In this document: in pieces, positions 1-7,183 of the stretch
How the letters are laid out: each line of letters starts with the position of its first letter
Numbering within the stretch: the stretch's first letter is position 1
Source of the DNA: Desulfovibrio sp.
GTDB taxonomy: Bacteria; Desulfobacterota; Desulfovibrionia; Desulfovibrionales; Desulfovibrionaceae
Length of the DNA stretch: 16,552 nt
Assembly (NCBI GenBank): GCA_003525525.1
Contig: DQED01000299.1
Coordinates: forward strand, 2,820 to 19,371
Reading direction: 5' to 3'
Position numbers and translations under genes: made by a program
Notes under the pieces: generated by a model
Told to the model about the DNA's origin: nothing
The model's database searches: none
What the model saw: the letters and a program-made list of their open reading frames with translations, nothing else

Positions 1-423
1 GCGCGCGGCGTCGAGGGCGGCGTCGAAGCCGGGGTTGAACATGCTGAGGCTGTAGGAAAAGACGATGCAGTCCGCGGAGGCGGGAGGCAGGCTTTCCGGG
101 CCGTAGGCTTCGCACAGGAGCCGGCAGCGGAGGGCGTGGGGCGTCGTGGCCCTGGCGGCGCGGGCGATCATGGGCCGGCAGAGGTCGATGCCGGTAAGCG
201 AGGCGGCGGGAAAGAGGCGGGCGAGGCGGGCCAGGTTGCGGCCGGTGCCGCAGCCGACTTCGAGGAGCGTCACAGGCGTGCGGCGGCGCGGCCCCAGGAC
301 TTCAGCGGCCAGGCGCAACAGGCGGTTGCGGCCGAAGAGGAAGCTCCAGCGCGTGGCGTCGTAGATGCGCGCGTGCCATTTGTAATAGCCGTGCAGGGGG
401 TTGGCGGCGCAGGCGTTTTCCAT
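1..423 (-). CDS. btaB: BtaB-like SAM-dependent methyltransferase (betaine lipid synthesis), 3' part missing
   Basis: This is the first 141 codons of a class I SAM methyltransferase, reading leftward and cut by the window edge. Residues 13-31 (YYKWHARIYDATRWSFLFG) resemble the N-terminal signature of BtaB. The SAM motif I is LLEVGCGTGRN at 53-63, the acidic ribose-binding residue is in TGID (77-80), and FSYSLSMF at 122-129 fits the family's motif IV region. BtaB N-methylates diacylglyceryl-homoserine three times to give the betaine lipid DGTS at the cytoplasmic membrane. The ATG shares bases with the btaA stop (ATGA overlap at 420-425), so translation is probably coupled. The pairing with BtaA is the strongest argument for the function; on sequence alone a generic lipid N-methyltransferase is possible. 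Confidence 0.8.
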   Translation of the reverse strand, partial: MENACAANPLHGYYKWHARIYDATRWSFLFGRNRLLRLAAEVLGPRRRTPVTLLEVGCGTGRNLARLARLFPAASLTGIDLCRPMIARAARATTPHALRCRLLCEAYGPESLPPASADCIVFSYSLSMFNPGFDAALDAAR

Positions 424-1586
424 CAGGCGACCACCGCCAGGTGCTGGCTGCCGTAGGTGCCGACGCGGTCGGCGGCGTGGAGCGGTTCGGTGATTTCGGG
501 GAAAAAGCGCAGGCGGTCGCGGGCCGCGCCCGGCACGAAGGAGACGTCGAGGCCCGCGGTGCGCATGAGGATTTTCGCGGCGGGCGCGGCGCTGTCGAAG
601 ATGCGCTCCCATTCCTCGGCCAGGGCGGCCGGGGCGTTGCTCGCCAGCCAGTCCTGATGGTCGAGCAGGATGAAGTGACTGTAGGGGCCGGGGTGTTCCG
701 CGAGGAAGGCGCTCAGGCTCGCGGTATGAGTGGAAAGCGCGTCGAGGCGGTCGCGGATGACCGGGAAGTTGGCTTCCTTGAGGTATTCGGGGCAGCAGGC
801 GCGGGTGTAGCGGCCGGTCAGGTAGACGCGCCAGAAGTAGTTTTCGGCCATGGGCGGGCCGGTGAAGACTTGCCGGACCTTGTCGCGCACGAAACCTTCG
901 AGGCCGCCGGGGTGTGCGCTGCGGATCAGCTCGATCTGCGGGCGCGGCACGCCGAGCAGGGCCATGGTTTCCGGGCGGCCGACGAGCCAGCGGCTCACGC
1001 GGTCCCAGAAGGCGGGCTCGATGGCGTCGAAGGCGCGGCGCTGCGCCTCCGGGGTTTGCGCGGCAAGGAGCTCGGGGATCAGGCGGCGCACGCCAGGCTT
1101 CACGGCGCTTAAAACGCGCGAAAAGGCGAAGGCCACGGCCCCGGACGCGCCGTGGTAGTAAAACGAACGCGAGAGCCTGCCGGGTTTGAAGTAGTCGATG
1201 TTCTTGTCCCAGAATTCCCGGGCGTAGTCCGGCAGGTCGCCCCGCAGGGCCTTGTAGATGGCGGCGCAGCGCGCGCCGCCGCCGTCGCCGAAAAAGAGGA
1301 ACAGTTCGGCGTGGGAGGCGCGGCGAAAAAGCGCCCGCTTGAGTTCGAGCAGGGCGTTCTGGCGGAAATTGAGGTCCACGCAGGCGACGCCGGCCGGGTC
1401 GTCCAGGAGGTAGTCCAGGGCATTGTCCCCGGCCGAGGTGATGACGACGACCTGCGCTCCGGGGGCGATGCCGAGCAGTTTCCTGTCCAGCCGCGGATCT
1501 TCCCAGCAGGTGTTGTAGATAAGACGGTTGCCGTGGACGAACCGGAAAAAGGCGTCCTGGACGCGGGAGCCGAGGGATTTTGCCAT
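423..1586 (-). CDS. btaA: BtaA-like S-adenosylmethionine:diacylglycerol 3-amino-3-carboxypropyltransferase (DUF3419)
   Basis: A 387-residue protein, the usual BtaA length. Family-typical blocks are LIYNTCWEDPRLDR (22-35), the SAM-binding VITSAGDNALDYL (48-60), VDLNFRQNALLELK (70-83), ILLDHQDWL near residue 312, a following RTAG, and the terminal DRVGTYGSQHLA. BtaA moves the 3-amino-3-carboxypropyl group of SAM onto diacylglycerol to form diacylglyceryl-homoserine, the substrate of the coupled BtaB. Start: ATG at 1586 just before the conserved domain, with only a weak Shine-Dalgarno upstream. No Pho box was recognised upstream, so phosphate control is not shown by the sequence. The gene is divergent from nifE. 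Confidence 0.87.
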   Translation of the reverse strand: MAKSLGSRVQDAFFRFVHGNRLIYNTCWEDPRLDRKLLGIAPGAQVVVITSAGDNALDYLLDDPAGVACVDLNFRQNALLELKRALFRRASHAELFLFFGDGGGARCAAIYKALRGDLPDYAREFWDKNIDYFKPGRLSRSFYYHGASGAVAFAFSRVLSAVKPGVRRLIPELLAAQTPEAQRRAFDAIEPAFWDRVSRWLVGRPETMALLGVPRPQIELIRSAHPGGLEGFVRDKVRQVFTGPPMAENYFWRVYLTGRYTRACCPEYLKEANFPVIRDRLDALSTHTASLSAFLAEHPGPYSHFILLDHQDWLASNAPAALAEEWERIFDSAAPAAKILMRTAGLDVSFVPGAARDRLRFFPEITEPLHAADRVGTYGSQHLAVVA

Positions 1587-1928
1587 GGAGTGGGTGCCTG
1601 TCGCCTGGGGCGGTATGGGTGTGGAAGCCGCTTGTACGCGGGATGCTTTTGCGCCGTGCGACGGCCGGGTGACGGAATGGAGACGATGCGGGCGGACCGC
1701 GTTGCCCTGGGCGCCAGGGGCTTCGTCATTGGTGCGGGCACGTTCGGCGTCTTGGGCGCGGGCACGTTCCGGTTACGCCTCGCAGCGGGTCGCGCGCGGT
1801 CCCAGCAATTCATGTTTCGAGGTCCGAACACGTCGGCACGACATTTCCGGGATTGCGATCCACGATTTCTTTTCAATGCGTGCTTCCCTCTACATTTCTG
1901 TCGCCTTCGCGCTGACAAATTTGTTTCC
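1587..1928. other. Intergenic region between btaA and nifE, no convincing gene
   Basis: The left part (to about 1860) is GC-rich and open in several frames only because of composition. It holds a 12-bp direct repeat, GCGGGCACGTTC, at 1734-1745 and 1758-1769. Base composition becomes AT-rich from about 1860, as expected of a promoter region. It includes the short palindrome ACAAATTTGT at 1915-1924. I found no canonical TGT-N10-ACA NifA upstream site; the nearest are TGT-N12-ACA at about 1813 and TGT-N13-ACA near 1899. The btaA promoter must lie here but I could not place it. Confidence 0.5.
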
Positions 1929-1944
1929 TACACTGGAAAGTGTA
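1929..1944. promoter_or_regulatory. 16-bp perfect dyad TACACT-N4-AGTGTA, candidate operator upstream of nifE
   Basis: TACACT GGAA AGTGTA has 6-4-6 geometry like sites of CRP/FNR-family regulators, although the half-site is not a canonical FNR or CRP one. The right arm is reused in an imperfect repeat AAGTGTA-N5-TATACTT. The dyad falls exactly between TTGTTT (1921-1926) and TATTAT (1943-1948), which could be a weak sigma-70 promoter with a 16-base spacer. It is about 35 bases upstream of the sigma-54-type site. The bound protein is unknown. Confidence 0.5.
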
Positions 1945-1977
1945 TTATTTATACTTTATTTTCAAATAGTTAAAGCA

Positions 1978-1993
1978 TGGCACGCTCCTTGTA
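1978..1993 (+). promoter_or_regulatory. Sigma-54 (RpoN) type -24/-12 promoter of nifENB
   Basis: TGGCACG-N4-TTGTA matches the consensus TGGCACG-N4-TTGCA at every defined position except C to T in the -12 dinucleotide. Transcription would start near 2004, about 36 bases before the nifE ATG. Sigma-54 control is the rule for nif operons. A TATAAT (1992-1997) overlaps the -12 element but has only a poor -35 (GTTAAA), so sigma-70 use is a weaker alternative. The predicted leader contains CCCCG (2006-2010) and CGGGG (2023-2027), able to pair just before the Shine-Dalgarno. Confidence 0.72.
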
Positions 1994-2039
1994 TAATCCC
2001 GATGACCCCGACCTGTGGTGACCGGGGAAAGGAGCGTTC

Positions 2040-3446
2040 ATGGAACAGGCCATTTTCGAGGAACGGCGGGATCAGATCCACCGCAAGGGCGAAGGGCCCT
2101 TCGAGCTCGCGTGCAACCGCGACAGCCTTGCCGGGGCGGTGTCCCAGCGGGCCTGCGTGTTCTGCGGCTCCCGCGTGGTGCTCTATCCCATCGCCGACGC
2201 CCTGCACCTGGTGCACGGGCCCATCGGCTGCGCCGTTTACACCTGGGACATCCGGGGCGCGCTGTCTTCGGGCCCGGAACTGCACCGCCTGAGCTTTTCC
2301 ACCGATCTCCAGGAAAAAGACGTGATTTTCGGCGGCGAGAAGAAGCTCAAGGCCGCACTGCTCGAACTCATCGAACGCCACAAGCCCAACGCGGCTTTCG
2401 TTTACGCCACCTGCATCGTGGGCATCATCGGCGACGACGTGGGCGCGGTGTGCCGCGACGTGTCCGAACTGACGGGCATTCCGGTCATCCCGGTCCAGTC
2501 CGAAGGCTTCAAGGGCAACAAGCGCGAAGGCTACGCCGCGGCCTGCAAGGCCATGTTCACCCTGGCCGGCAGCGGCGACACCTCGGACATCAGCCCCGTT
2601 TCCGTCAACATCCTCGGCGATTTCAACCTGGCCGGCGAGATCTGGATCATCCGCGAATACTTCAAGCGCATGGGCGTCGAGGTTGTGGCCAACATCACCG
2701 GCGACGGCCGCGTGGCCGACATCAGGCGCTGCCACGGCGCGGGCCTCAACGTGGTGCAGTGCTCCGGCGCCACCATGGAGCTGGCCCAGATGATGAAAGA
2801 GAAGTTCGGCACGCCGTTTCTGCGCGTGTCCTACCTCGGCATCGAGGACATGGCCGACTCGCTCTACGCCGTGGCCGACCACTTCAAGGACCGCGCCCCC
2901 GGCATCGTGGAGCGCACCCAGGAGCTGGTGCGCGACGAGCTGTCCAAGCTGCTGCCGGAGCTGCGCAAGTACCGCAAGGACCTCGAGGGCAAGAAGGTCG
3001 CCGTCTACGTCGGCGGCGCGTTCAAGGCCTTTTCGCTCATCAAGGCCTTCCGGCATCTCGGCATGAAGGTCGTGCTCGTGGGCTCCCAGACCGGCACCAA
3101 GGAAGACTACGAGGAACTGGCCGCCATCTGCGACCCGGGCACGGTCATCGTGGACGACTCCAACCCGCTCGAGCTCTCGAAGTTCGTCAGGGAACTCGAC
3201 GTGGACCTCTTCGTCGGCGGCGTCAAGGAGCGGCCCATCGCCCACAAGCTCGGCGTGGGTTTTTGCGACCACAACCACGAACGCAAGGAAGCGCTGGAAG
3301 GCTTCGTCGGCATGCTCAATTTCGCCAAGGAAGTCCACGCCTCGGCCACGAGCCCGGTCTGGCGGTTCGTGCCCCGGCGCGAGGCCATGGCCAGGGAAAA
3401 GGAACAGGAAGCCGCCAAGCGCGCGGCCGGCGGAGAAGGCATATGA
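2040..3446 (+). CDS. nifE: NifE, nitrogenase FeMo-cofactor scaffold alpha subunit
   Basis: A 468-residue NifD/NifE-family protein. NifE pairs with NifN in a cytoplasmic NifE2N2 scaffold where the Fe-S precursor from NifB receives molybdenum and homocitrate. Cysteines in RACVFCG (C39), GPIGCAVYTW (C64) and YATCIVGIIGDD (C125) sit where the scaffold's P-cluster-equivalent ligands are expected. C241 (VVQCSGATMELAQM) matches the NifD cofactor-ligand cysteine position. GPIGCAVYTW and the lack of NifD's C-terminal cofactor His favour NifE over NifD. The start is supported by an AAAGGAG Shine-Dalgarno at 2028-2034. First gene of nifENB behind a sigma-54-type promoter; its stop overlaps the nifN start. 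nifHDK are not in the window. A vanadium or iron-only scaffold (VnfE) cannot be fully excluded without alignment. Confidence 0.93.
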   Translation: MEQAIFEERRDQIHRKGEGPFELACNRDSLAGAVSQRACVFCGSRVVLYPIADALHLVHGPIGCAVYTWDIRGALSSGPELHRLSFSTDLQEKDVIFGGEKKLKAALLELIERHKPNAAFVYATCIVGIIGDDVGAVCRDVSELTGIPVIPVQSEGFKGNKREGYAAACKAMFTLAGSGDTSDISPVSVNILGDFNLAGEIWIIREYFKRMGVEVVANITGDGRVADIRRCHGAGLNVVQCSGATMELAQMMKEKFGTPFLRVSYLGIEDMADSLYAVADHFKDRAPGIVERTQELVRDELSKLLPELRKYRKDLEGKKVAVYVGGAFKAFSLIKAFRHLGMKVVLVGSQTGTKEDYEELAAICDPGTVIVDDSNPLELSKFVRELDVDLFVGGVKERPIAHKLGVGFCDHNHERKEALEGFVGMLNFAKEVHASATSPVWRFVPRREAMAREKEQEAAKRAAGGEGI

Positions 3447-4798
3447 GCGACTCGCCCTACGTTTCCACGACCAACGCCTGCAAGCTGTGCACGCCCCTGG
3501 GCGCGGCCCTGGCCTTCCGGGGCGTCGAGGGGGCCATTCCCTTCCTGCACGGCTCCCAGGGCTGCGCCACCTACATGCGGCGCTACATCATCAGCCATTT
3601 CCGCGAACCCATGGACATCGCCTCCTCGGCGCTGGGGGAAAAGCAGGCGGTCTTCGGCGGCGGCCCCAACCTCAAGAAAGGCATCCTCAACGTCATGTCC
3701 AAGTACGGCGCCAAGGTGGTCGGCGTGGCCACGACGTGCCTGACCGAAACCATCGGCGACGACGTGCCCCGGCTGCTGGCGGAGTTTCGCAAGGAATTCG
3801 GCGATCTGCCCCTACCCGAGATCGTCAATGTCTCCACGCCGAGCTATTCCGGCACGCACATGGAAGGCTGGCACGCGGCCACGGCCGCCCTGGCCTCCCA
3901 ACTGGTGCGGGAAAAGGTCGCCGCGCACCGGCGCGTGAACCTGATCCCCGGCTTCGTCTCCCCGGCCGACCTGCGCCACTTCAAGGAAATACTCGCCGAC
4001 TACGGCGTGGACGCGACCGTGCTGCCCGACATTTCCGAGAGCATGGACCGTCCGGCGCTGCTCGATTACGAGAAGCTCCCCGCCGGCGGCACGTCGCTGG
4101 CCGACATCCGGGCCATGTCCGGGGCGCTCGGGACCATCGAATGCGGCCGGGCCGACCACATGGCCGAAAGCGCCGGCACAAGCCTCGAACGCCGCTTCGG
4201 CGTGAGGAACCTGCGCGTGGGCATCCCGGTCGGCATCCGCGAGACCGACGCCTTCTTCGACGCCCTGGAGAGACTCACGGGCCGGCCCATGCCGGAGAAG
4301 TACGCCAGCGAGCGCGGCAAGCTCGTGGACGCCTACGTCGACGGCCACAAGTACGTGGCCGGCAAGCGCGCCATCGTCTACGGCGAGGAGGATCTCGTCA
4401 TCGCCATGGTCGCCTTCCTGGCCGAAATCGGCGTCAAGCCGATCCTCGCCGCGACCGGCGCCAAGTGCCGCAACTTCAAGCAGGCCCTGGCCGAGGTCAC
4501 GGAGGGCATCCTTCCCGAGCCCCCCGAGGCCCGGGAAGGCGTGGACTTCCACGACATCGCCGAACAGGCGGCCGACCTCGCCCCGGACCTTCTCGTCGGA
4601 CACAGCAAGGGCTACCGCTACGCCAAGGACATGGGCGTGCCGCTTGTGCGCATGGGCTTCCCCATCCACGACCGCTTCGGCGGCCAGCGCATGCTCCATG
4701 TGGGCTACCGCGGCACGCAGGAACTTTTCGATCGCCTGGTCAACACCATCCTCGAACGCAAGCAGGAAGACAGCGCCGTCGGATACGGCTATCTCTAA
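3443..4798 (+). CDS. nifN: NifN, nitrogenase FeMo-cofactor scaffold beta subunit
   Basis: A 451-residue NifK/NifN-family protein. The N-terminal block NACKLCTPLGAALAFRGVEGAIPFLHGSQGC (11-41) is diagnostic; C41 corresponds to the single scaffold-cluster cysteine that NifN supplies beside NifE. ATTCLTETIGDDV follows, then the RREPMD-like segment HFREPMDIASSALGEKQAVFGG, typical of NifN. The long N-terminal extension of NifK is absent, and the protein is not fused to NifB, as it is in some Desulfovibrio relatives. ATG at 3443 overlaps the nifE TGA (ATGA), with a GGAG upstream inside the nifE end, so the two subunits are probably co-translated. It ends at YGYL, 12 bases before nifB. Confidence 0.93.
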   Translation: MSDSPYVSTTNACKLCTPLGAALAFRGVEGAIPFLHGSQGCATYMRRYIISHFREPMDIASSALGEKQAVFGGGPNLKKGILNVMSKYGAKVVGVATTCLTETIGDDVPRLLAEFRKEFGDLPLPEIVNVSTPSYSGTHMEGWHAATAALASQLVREKVAAHRRVNLIPGFVSPADLRHFKEILADYGVDATVLPDISESMDRPALLDYEKLPAGGTSLADIRAMSGALGTIECGRADHMAESAGTSLERRFGVRNLRVGIPVGIRETDAFFDALERLTGRPMPEKYASERGKLVDAYVDGHKYVAGKRAIVYGEEDLVIAMVAFLAEIGVKPILAATGAKCRNFKQALAEVTEGILPEPPEAREGVDFHDIAEQAADLAPDLLVGHSKGYRYAKDMGVPLVRMGFPIHDRFGGQRMLHVGYRGTQELFDRLVNTILERKQEDSAVGYGYL

Positions 4799-4810
4799 CA
4801 GGAGCCCGCC

Positions 4811-6088
4811 ATGACCACCCAAAAGGATCTTTCCAAGCATCCCTGCTTCAACCGCGAATCCGCCGGCTCCTGCGGCCGCGTGCATCTGCCCGTGGCCCCC
4901 AAGTGCAACATCATGTGCAACTTCTGCAATCGCAAGTACGATTGCGTGAGCGAATCGCGCCCCGGCGTGACCAGCGCCGTGCTCTCCCCCGAGCAGGCCG
5001 TGTTGTACATGGAAAAGGTGCTGGAAAAAGAGCCCCGCATCACCGTGGTCGGCATCGCCGGTCCCGGCGACCCCATGGCCAACCCCGAAGCCCTGGAAAC
5101 CATCCGCCTGCTCAAGGACAAGCATCCGCAAATGCTTTTCTGCCTGTCCACCAACGGCCTGGCCCTGCCGGCCCACGCGGCGGAACTGGCCGAACTGGGC
5201 GTGACCCACGTGACCGTGACCGTCAACGCCGTGGACCCGAAGGTCGGGGCCAAGGTCTACGCCTGGGCCCGCGACGGCAAGGTCATCCTGCGCGGCGAGG
5301 CCGCGGCCAAGCTCCTGCTCGAACGCCAGCTCGAAGGCATCCGCATCCTCAAGGAGAAGGGCGTCATCGTCAAATCCAACACCATCGTCATCCCCGGCGT
5401 CAACGACCACCACGTGCTGGAGATCTCCAAGACGCTGTCCGCGCTCGGGGTGGACATCCAGAACATCATGCCGCTGTTCCCGGTGGCGGACACGCCGTTT
5501 GCCGACGTGCCCGCGCCCACGGCCGAGATGATCAAGGAGCTGCGCGCCACAGCCGGCGAGCTCCTGCCGCAGATGAGCCATTGCAAGCGCTGCCGCGCCG
5601 ACGCCGTGGGGCTTTTGTGCAACGACCGCTCGGGCGAACTGTCGCCGCTGCTGGGCGAATGCTCCCGCACCGCGCCAGGGGCGGACCTCGCCAAGCGGCC
5701 CTATGTGGCCGTGGCCACGCGCGAGGGCATGCTCGTCAACATGCACCTGGGCGAGGCCCACAAGTTTCAGATCTGGAAGCAGGAGGAAATCGGCTTCTCC
5801 TTCGTCGAGGAGCGCTATGCCCCGGACCCCGGGGCCGGCCCCAAACGCTGGGAGGAACTGGCCAGGGTGCTCTCCGACTGCCGGGCCGTCCTCGTGGCCG
5901 CGTTCGGCGAGACCCCGCGCAAGGTGCTCACGGCCCACGGCGTGCTGCCCTACGAATGCTCGGGATTCCTGGAGACGGCCCTGGCCGAGGTCTACGGCGC
6001 GGGCGACCTGTCGCTTCTCAAAAGCCGCAAAAAAGGCCTGGGCAAGGCCTGCGGCTGCAGCGGCGGCAGCGGCGAAGGCTGCGGTTGA
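4811..6088 (+). CDS. nifB: NifB, radical SAM FeMo-cofactor core synthase with NifX-like C-terminal domain
   Basis: A 425-residue two-domain NifB. NifB fuses two [4Fe-4S] units with a SAM-derived carbide to form NifB-co, passed to NifEN. Radical SAM domain: HPCFN (10-14), CNIMCNFC (C32, C36, C39), SRPGVTSAVL (49-58), AGPGDPMANP, STNGLAL and the CKRCRADAVGLL segment near 255-267. The C-terminal third (about 290-395; YVAVATREGMLVNMHLGEA...) is the NifX/NafY-like cofactor-binding domain. The protein ends in a Gly/Cys-rich tail with C414, C416 and C424. The start is fixed by GGAG at 4801-4804. Third gene of nifENB, followed directly by a strong terminator. Confidence 0.96.
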   Translation: MTTQKDLSKHPCFNRESAGSCGRVHLPVAPKCNIMCNFCNRKYDCVSESRPGVTSAVLSPEQAVLYMEKVLEKEPRITVVGIAGPGDPMANPEALETIRLLKDKHPQMLFCLSTNGLALPAHAAELAELGVTHVTVTVNAVDPKVGAKVYAWARDGKVILRGEAAAKLLLERQLEGIRILKEKGVIVKSNTIVIPGVNDHHVLEISKTLSALGVDIQNIMPLFPVADTPFADVPAPTAEMIKELRATAGELLPQMSHCKRCRADAVGLLCNDRSGELSPLLGECSRTAPGADLAKRPYVAVATREGMLVNMHLGEAHKFQIWKQEEIGFSFVEERYAPDPGAGPKRWEELARVLSDCRAVLVAAFGETPRKVLTAHGVLPYECSGFLETALAEVYGAGDLSLLKSRKKGLGKACGCSGGSGEGCG

Positions 6089-6128
6089 GGCCCGCGTTTC
6101 CGGTTTCCGGCCACAATGCCGGCATACG

Positions 6129-6166
6129 CGGCCTGTTCCGTTGCGGAGCAGGCCGTTATTTTTTTT
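6129..6166 (+). terminator. Intrinsic terminator of nifENB
   Basis: A 12-bp stem, CGGCCTGTTCCG / CGGAGCAGGCCG with one G-T wobble and a TTG loop, is followed by TTATTTTTTTT. It lies 40 bases after the nifB stop. Its T-run shares the first two bases of the next promoter's -35 box. Confidence 0.9.
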
Positions 6167-6193
6167 GACAAACCGACCGTCGCTTTATATAAA
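6165..6193 (+). promoter_or_regulatory. Sigma-70 promoter of the TPR-PilZ operon
   Basis: TTGACA (6165-6170), a 17-base spacer and TATAAA (6188-6193) make a near-consensus promoter, with a start near 6200. It separates the TPR/PilZ genes from the nif transcription unit and rules out the in-frame ATG at 6116 as the TPR start. Confidence 0.8.
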
Positions 6194-6199
6194 GTTACA

Positions 6200-6400
6200 A
6201 TCAATGCGGTCCGTACAGCAAGGATGCAGGCGGACGCTGCTGACCGGGCGCATGTGTTCAGGCGTCCCGGCCCGGTGCAACCCGAACCCATCGCGCCACG
6301 CTCGTATCCGGTGGTCGACGATCCGCCACCACCCATGCAAGACGCGCACACCACGACAGATCCGGGCGACGCTGCCGCAGCGTCGCCATCTCTCCCGGAG
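6200..6400 (+). promoter_or_regulatory. Long structured 5' leader of the TPR gene
   Basis: About 200 bases separate the promoter from the likely start. Two adjacent hairpins end the leader. The first is a 10-bp perfect stem, GGCGACGCTG / CAGCGTCGCC (6365-6387, CCG loop). The second is a 7-bp stem, CCATCTC / GAGATGG (6386-6404), which buries the GGAG and the ATG at 6401; the two share bases 6386-6387. A further pairing, GGTGGT (from about 6311) with ACCACC, is possible. No known riboswitch consensus, including GEMM, was recognised. Confidence 0.45.
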
Positions 6401-7183
6401 ATGGAGCAATGCCGCATCCTCGGCGTCTATTCCATGTCCAAGCAGACGAAGACGGGACAGGGAGGTACAAGCCGCGCCTATGACCAGAAGACATACTGGT
6501 TCATCCGCCGCAGTCCGGAGGGTGACTACTACGTCCAGGCGCTCAACGCCAACGCCATTCCATCAGGACCGGTCACGCCCGTCACCAAGGGCGAATTCCT
6601 GAGCAACTACCAGCCCGAAGCAGGCTACTACGAAAAACGTTGCTTGCCGTTCATCGAGTCGCTCAAGAAGAAAATCGCCCTGGCCGAGAAGCACCTCTCC
6701 GAGGACGACCTGGACGGTGCGGAAAAGGAATTCCTCAAGGCCCTGCTGCTGGACGAAAAGCACCCCAAGGCCAATATCGAACTCGGCAAGATCTACCTGG
6801 ACAAGGGCGACGGCAGGAAGCTGGCCGCGGCGCTGCGGCGCATTTTCTCCATTGACGTGCTGTTCATGGAGCAGGAACGGCATCTGTTCAACGAATTCGC
6901 CATCAGCCTGCGCAAGGAAAAGCGCTACGCCGAATCCGTTTCCTTTTACGAAAAGGCCCTGGAACGCAACGCCGACGACGAGAACCTCCACTTCAACGTC
7001 GCCCGCGCCCTGTCGGAATCCGGCGACGCGGCAGGGGCCATGCGCCATCTCGACCAGGCCCTGGCGCTCAATCCAGGATTCGAGCAGGCGCGCCGCCTGC
7101 TCGGGCATCTCCGGAGCGCCGTCCCGCCCGAAGAAAACCAGGCGCATCCCGAGGTAACGGTTCCCAAAGAGGCGGCGCCGTGA
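6401..7183 (+). CDS. Desulfovibrio-type TPR protein (start uncertain)
   Basis: Counted from ATG 6401 the protein has 260 residues. An N-terminal module, CRILGVYSMSKQTKTGQGG...QKTYWFIRRSPEGDYYVQALNANAIPSGP (4-57), precedes about four tetratricopeptide repeats: roughly 91-124, 125-158, 161-194 (HLFNEFAISLRKEKRYAESVSFYEKALERN) and 195-228 (NLHFNVARALSESGD...LALNPGFEQ). I recognise this arrangement from Desulfovibrio genomes, but its function is unknown; TPRs generally bind partner proteins. No signal peptide is seen. The frame stays open upstream with ATGs at 6224 and 6335. The Pro/Ala-rich upstream segment has less host-like codon use and the conserved region begins near 6401, but no candidate has a well-spaced Shine-Dalgarno. 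The stop overlaps the PilZ start, suggesting a joint role. Confidence 0.8.
   Translation: MEQCRILGVYSMSKQTKTGQGGTSRAYDQKTYWFIRRSPEGDYYVQALNANAIPSGPVTPVTKGEFLSNYQPEAGYYEKRCLPFIESLKKKIALAEKHLSEDDLDGAEKEFLKALLLDEKHPKANIELGKIYLDKGDGRKLAAALRRIFSIDVLFMEQERHLFNEFAISLRKEKRYAESVSFYEKALERNADDENLHFNVARALSESGDAAGAMRHLDQALALNPGFEQARRLLGHLRSAVPPEENQAHPEVTVPKEAAP

Noticed and set aside
1109-1918. Minus-strand 269-codon ORF over the btaA 5' end, with an NVPAPKTP/NVPAPMTK repeat
   Set aside because: It runs out of frame through the conserved BtaA N-terminus and is Arg/Pro/Ser/Thr-rich in the manner of a GC-rich shadow frame. The repeat only reflects the 12-bp direct repeat at 1734/1758.
1813-1920. NifA upstream activator sites
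   Set aside because: The TGT/ACA pairs have spacings of 12 or 13, not the required 10.
1962-3338. Long minus-strand ORF antisense to nifE
   Set aside because: Composition-driven antisense frame (His/Val/Glu-rich) over a clear nifE; no domain or ribosome-binding site.
3812-5938. 708-codon minus-strand ORF across nifN and nifB
   Set aside because: An antisense shadow of two well-supported genes; it spans their junction and has no recognisable motif.
6116-6400. N-terminal extension of the TPR protein from ATG 6116
   Set aside because: The ATG lies upstream of the terminator and promoter that begin the transcript near 6200, so it cannot be on that mRNA; the terminator itself would be coding.
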